DNA of 15,720 nt, from NCBI GenBank assembly GCA_964599655.1, contig CAZRGV010000137.1, positions 1 to 15,720 of the forward strand, written 5' to 3'. The position numbers and the translations under genes are program-made. Under the pieces are notes generated by a model that ran no database searches, was not told the DNA's origin, and saw only the letters and a program-made list of their open reading frames with translations. This DNA is from CAZRGV01 sp964599655. Lineage in GTDB: Bacteria; Planctomycetota; Planctomycetia; Isosphaerales; Isosphaeraceae. Shown piece after piece: positions 13,110 through 15,720 of this stretch. The first letter of the stretch is position 1; every line of letters begins with the position of its first letter.

Positions 13110-15720
13110 TCACGAGCAGCCCATGCTGTTGCCGCAGTTGAAGCAGCGGTAGCAGGTGCCACACCTCACCGTAAGCGCCCCGCAGTTGTCGCAGGGGGGG
13201 GCGTCGCTCTGGAAGCGGGCGAACTGCTCTTGCTGGCTCTCGAGCACGTCGAGGGTTGTGACCTTCAGGGCGTGGGGTTTCGAGGTGTAGGTTGTCTCGG
13301 CCTCAACGTGTTCGAGGTCTTCGGCCGTGGCCTTGCGGTGGCCGTTGACCTTGATCGTCGGGGCGGCGGGGGCGGGTTCCTCGATGGGAGCCGAGGGGGC
13401 GGGCTCCTCGCGACGTGGGGTGTTCGCCTCGCGGTAGCCGGGGACGAACTGGATGCCCAGCCAACGGAAGATGTAGTCGGTGATGCTCTTGGCGATCGGG
13501 ATGTCGGGGTTTTTGGTGAAGCCCGACGGCTCGAACCGGCTATGGGCGAATTTGTTGACGAAGACCTCCAGCGGCACGCCGTATTGCAGGCCCATCGAGA
13601 CCAAGGTGCCGATGACGTCCATCAGGCCGCCGACGGTCGAGCCTTCCTTGGCCATGGTGATGAACAGCTCGCCGGGGCGGCCGTCGTCGAAGAAGCCGAC
13701 GGTCAGGTAGCCCTCGTGGCCCTGGATGTCGAACTTGTGGGTGACGCTGTGACGGGTGTCGGGCAGGCGCTGGCGACGGGGCTGACCGGCGGGCGGAAGG
13801 GGGCCGGGAATCGGCGCGGTGAACAGCGGCGAGACCATGGCGGCGGCCATCGCGGGCTCGGTGGGCGGCTCGGTGGGCGCGGTCGTTTCCCGCGACTTCT
13901 CCTTCTCCTTCTCCTTCTCCTTGGCTTTTCCTTCCTCGGACGAGGTGGTGCTCACGGGCTGGCTTTCCTTGGAGCCGTCGCGGTAGATGGCCAGCGCCTT
14001 GAGGCCGAGCCTCCAGCCTTCGAGGTAAGCGTTGCGGATGTCGTCGATGGTGGCCTCGCGCGGCATGTTGACGGTTTTGGAGATGGCCCCCGAGAGGAAC
14101 GGCTGAGCGGCGGCCATCATCTTGACGTGACCTTCCCAGTGGATCGAGCGGCCACCTCGGGCGGGCGGGAAGGCGCAGTCGAAAACGGGCAGGTCCTCGT
14201 CGCGGAGGCCGGGGGCCCCTTCGATCGTGTCGTTCTCGTCGATGTAGTCGAGGACGTCCTGGATCGTCGGGTCATCGTAGCCGAGGGTGCGAAGCGCCAT
14301 TGGCACGGTGCGGTTGACGATCTTGAGCATGCCGCCGCCGGCCAGGCTCTTGTACTTGACCAGGGCGATGTCGGGCTCGATGCCGGTGGTGTCGCAGTCC
14401 ATCATGAAGGCGATGGTGCCGGTCGGCGCGATGACAGTGACCTGGCTGTTGCGATAGCCGAACCGGCGTCCGGCGTCGAGGCAGGCGTCCCAGACGTCTC
14501 GGGCGGCGTCGAGCAGCTCGTCGGGGCAGGAGGGGTCGATCGCCTCGACGGCCTCGCGGTGCATCTCCATGACCCGGAGCATCGGCTCACGGTTGATCGG
14601 GAAGCCCTCGAACGGACCAAGGTGGGCGGCGTGCTCCGCACTCGTGAGATACGCCTGGCCGTGCATGATCGCCGTGATCGCCCCGGCCAGCGCGCGGCCC
14701 TCGTCGGAGTCATAAGGCCGTCCCGACGCCATGATCAGCGAGCCAAGGTTGGCGTAACCCAGGCCCAGCGGCCGGAACCGATGGCTGTTCAGGGCGATCT
14801 TGTCGGTCGGGTAGCTGCCGTGATCGACAAGGATTTCCTGCGCCGTGATGAATACCCGGCAGGCCGCGCGGAACCGCTCGACGTCGAAGGTGCCGTCGTC
14901 GCGGCGGAACTTCATCAAGTTGATACTGGCAAGATTACAGGCGCTATCATCCAGGAACATGTACTCACTACATGGATTGGACGAATTGATGGGCGCGGTG
15001 TTCGGGCAGGTGTGCCAGCGCTGGATGGTGTCTTCGTACTGGAGGCCGGGGTCGCCGCAGAGCCAGGTGCCCTCGGCGATCTTGTCCATGAGGTCGCGGG
15101 CCTTGTAGGTATCGAGCGGTCGGCCGGTGGTGACGGCGCGGGTGGTCCAGATGTCGTCGTTTTCGACGGCGCGGAGGAATGCGTCGGTGACGCGGACCGA
15201 CAGGTTGGCGTTCTGGAACATCACCGACGAGTAGGCTTCGCCGTTGAAGTTGGCCTCGTAGCCGGCGCGGATGAGGGTCTGGGCCTTCTTTTCTTCCTTG
15301 GTCTTGCACTCGATGAATTCGAGGATATCGGGATGCCAGCACTTGAGGGTTTGCATCTTGGCGGCGCGACGGGTCTTGCCGCCGCTCTTGACGACGCTGG
15401 CGATGGCGTCGTAGACCCGCATGAAGCTGACCGGGCCCGACGGGCGACCGCCGCCGGAGAGCTTCTCGCGGCTGGAGCGCAGGGTCGAGAGGTCGGTGCC
15501 GGTGCCCGAGCCGTACTTGAAGAGCATCGCCTCGGAGGTGGCCAGCTTCATGATGCCTTCCATGTCGTCGCTGACCGACTGGATGAAGCAGGCCGAACCC
15601 TGGGGATACTTGTACGCGCTCTCGGCGCGGACGACGCTCCGGGTTTCCTCGTCCCATCGCCAGTTGTTGGCGGCGCCTTCGATGCCGTAGCGGTGGTAGA
15701 GGCCGACGTTGAACCAGACG
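13110..15720 (-). CDS. nrdJ: Adenosylcobalamin-dependent (class II) ribonucleotide reductase, N-terminus outside window
   Basis: The C-terminal 869 residues; the frame runs off the right edge, so the start is not seen. The enzyme reduces ribonucleotides to deoxyribonucleotides in the cytoplasm, using adenosylcobalamin to make a cysteinyl radical. Visible residues are numbered from the edge. G-S-A-C-F carries Cys44 of the redox pair. N-P-C-S-E has the radical Cys250 and Glu252, and Cys261 lies eleven residues later; this spacing matches the Thermotoga class II enzyme. S-G-G-G-R-P-S-G-P is at 88-96. After the barrel, a low-complexity linker (about 585-655, with K-E-K-E repeats) leads to a TSCPD-type domain (about 656-750). 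A second linker leads to a Cys-rich C-terminus (842-869, C-x-x-C-G, C-x-x-C, C-x-x-C-G) that probably binds zinc or re-reduces the active site. A cobalamin riboswitch, if any, would lie beyond the window. Confidence 0.95.
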   Translation of the reverse strand, partial: VWFNVGLYHRYGIEGAANNWRWDEETRSVVRAESAYKYPQGSACFIQSVSDDMEGIMKLATSEAMLFKYGSGTGTDLSTLRSSREKLSGGGRPSGPVSFMRVYDAIASVVKSGGKTRRAAKMQTLKCWHPDILEFIECKTKEEKKAQTLIRAGYEANFNGEAYSSVMFQNANLSVRVTDAFLRAVENDDIWTTRAVTTGRPLDTYKARDLMDKIAEGTWLCGDPGLQYEDTIQRWHTCPNTAPINSSNPCSEYMFLDDSACNLASINLMKFRRDDGTFDVERFRAACRVFITAQEILVDHGSYPTDKIALNSHRFRPLGLGYANLGSLIMASGRPYDSDEGRALAGAITAIMHGQAYLTSAEHAAHLGPFEGFPINREPMLRVMEMHREAVEAIDPSCPDELLDAARDVWDACLDAGRRFGYRNSQVTVIAPTGTIAFMMDCDTTGIEPDIALVKYKSLAGGGMLKIVNRTVPMALRTLGYDDPTIQDVLDYIDENDTIEGAPGLRDEDLPVFDCAFPPARGGRSIHWEGHVKMMAAAQPFLSGAISKTVNMPREATIDDIRNAYLEGWRLGLKALAIYRDGSKESQPVSTTSSEEGKAKEKEKEKEKSRETTAPTEPPTEPAMAAAMVSPLFTAPIPGPLPPAGQPRRQRLPDTRHSVTHKFDIQGHEGYLTVGFFDDGRPGELFITMAKEGSTVGGLMDVIGTLVSMGLQYGVPLEVFVNKFAHSRFEPSGFTKNPDIPIAKSITDYIFRWLGIQFVPGYREANTPRREEPAPSAPIEEPAPAAPTIKVNGHRKATAEDLEHVEAETTYTSKPHALKVTTLDVLESQQEQFARFQSDAPPCDNCGALTVRCGTCYRCFNCGNSMGCS
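13897..13920. repeat. Four tandem copies of a 6-bp unit inside the reductase gene
   Basis: TTCTCC is repeated four times without error. On the coding (minus) strand this gives alternating Lys and Glu in the linker between the catalytic barrel and the C-terminal domains. Because the unit is two codons, copy-number change by slippage would lengthen or shorten the linker without a frameshift. Confidence 0.85.

Overview
The window looks like chromosomal DNA of a GC-rich planctomycete, probably of the Isosphaeraceae type; this is inferred from gene content, not from a marker gene. Pointers are two PEP-CTERM exported proteins, an exported TlpA-like thioredoxin with a long helical N-terminal region, several signal-peptide proteins of unknown function, a B12-dependent ribonucleotide reductase, sparse gene packing, and short AT-rich islands in front of gene blocks.

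Layout. Positions 1-587 may hold the disordered end of a protein that starts outside the window (weak call). A polytopic membrane protein resembling GT-C glycosyltransferases (686-2335, interrupted by ten N) is followed by a small exported protein (2372-2707). Convergent to these is a Tat-exported beta-lactamase-fold serine hydrolase (2750-3850, minus). It is divergent from a PEP-CTERM protein (4184-4870) that ends in a strong hairpin terminator. Next come an exported protein of unknown function (5179-6312) and a phytanoyl-CoA dioxygenase-like oxygenase (6577-7278), both plus strand. On the minus strand lie an exported enolase-superfamily protein resembling glucarate dehydratase (7377-8732) and, upstream of it, the TlpA-like protein (8832-9959). 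About 800 bases without a convincing gene follow, carrying repeats and an AT-rich island. Then come a lipoprotein (10762-11421) and a second PEP-CTERM protein (11623-12393), both plus strand. The right end, minus strand, is the C-terminal 869 residues of adenosylcobalamin-dependent ribonucleotide reductase (13110 to the edge) with a small unknown gene just downstream (12756-13058).

How the genes work together. Apart from the reductase and the dioxygenase, most products carry export signals, so the region mainly serves the envelope and periplasm. Possible two-gene transcription units are 686/2372, 8832/7377 and 13110/12756, each same-strand with a short gap. No single pathway ties the window together, and I see no defence system, prophage, CRISPR array, tRNA or rRNA.

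The most interesting structure is between genes. There is a 69-bp element with perfect 14-bp terminal inverted repeats, and a second copy enlarged by an internal 17-bp duplication. A second stem-loop family shares a loop sequence. A perfect 16-bp hairpin buries the start codon of the small gene behind the reductase, and a nested set of inverted repeats follows the 5179 gene. I did not find a clear new multi-gene system.
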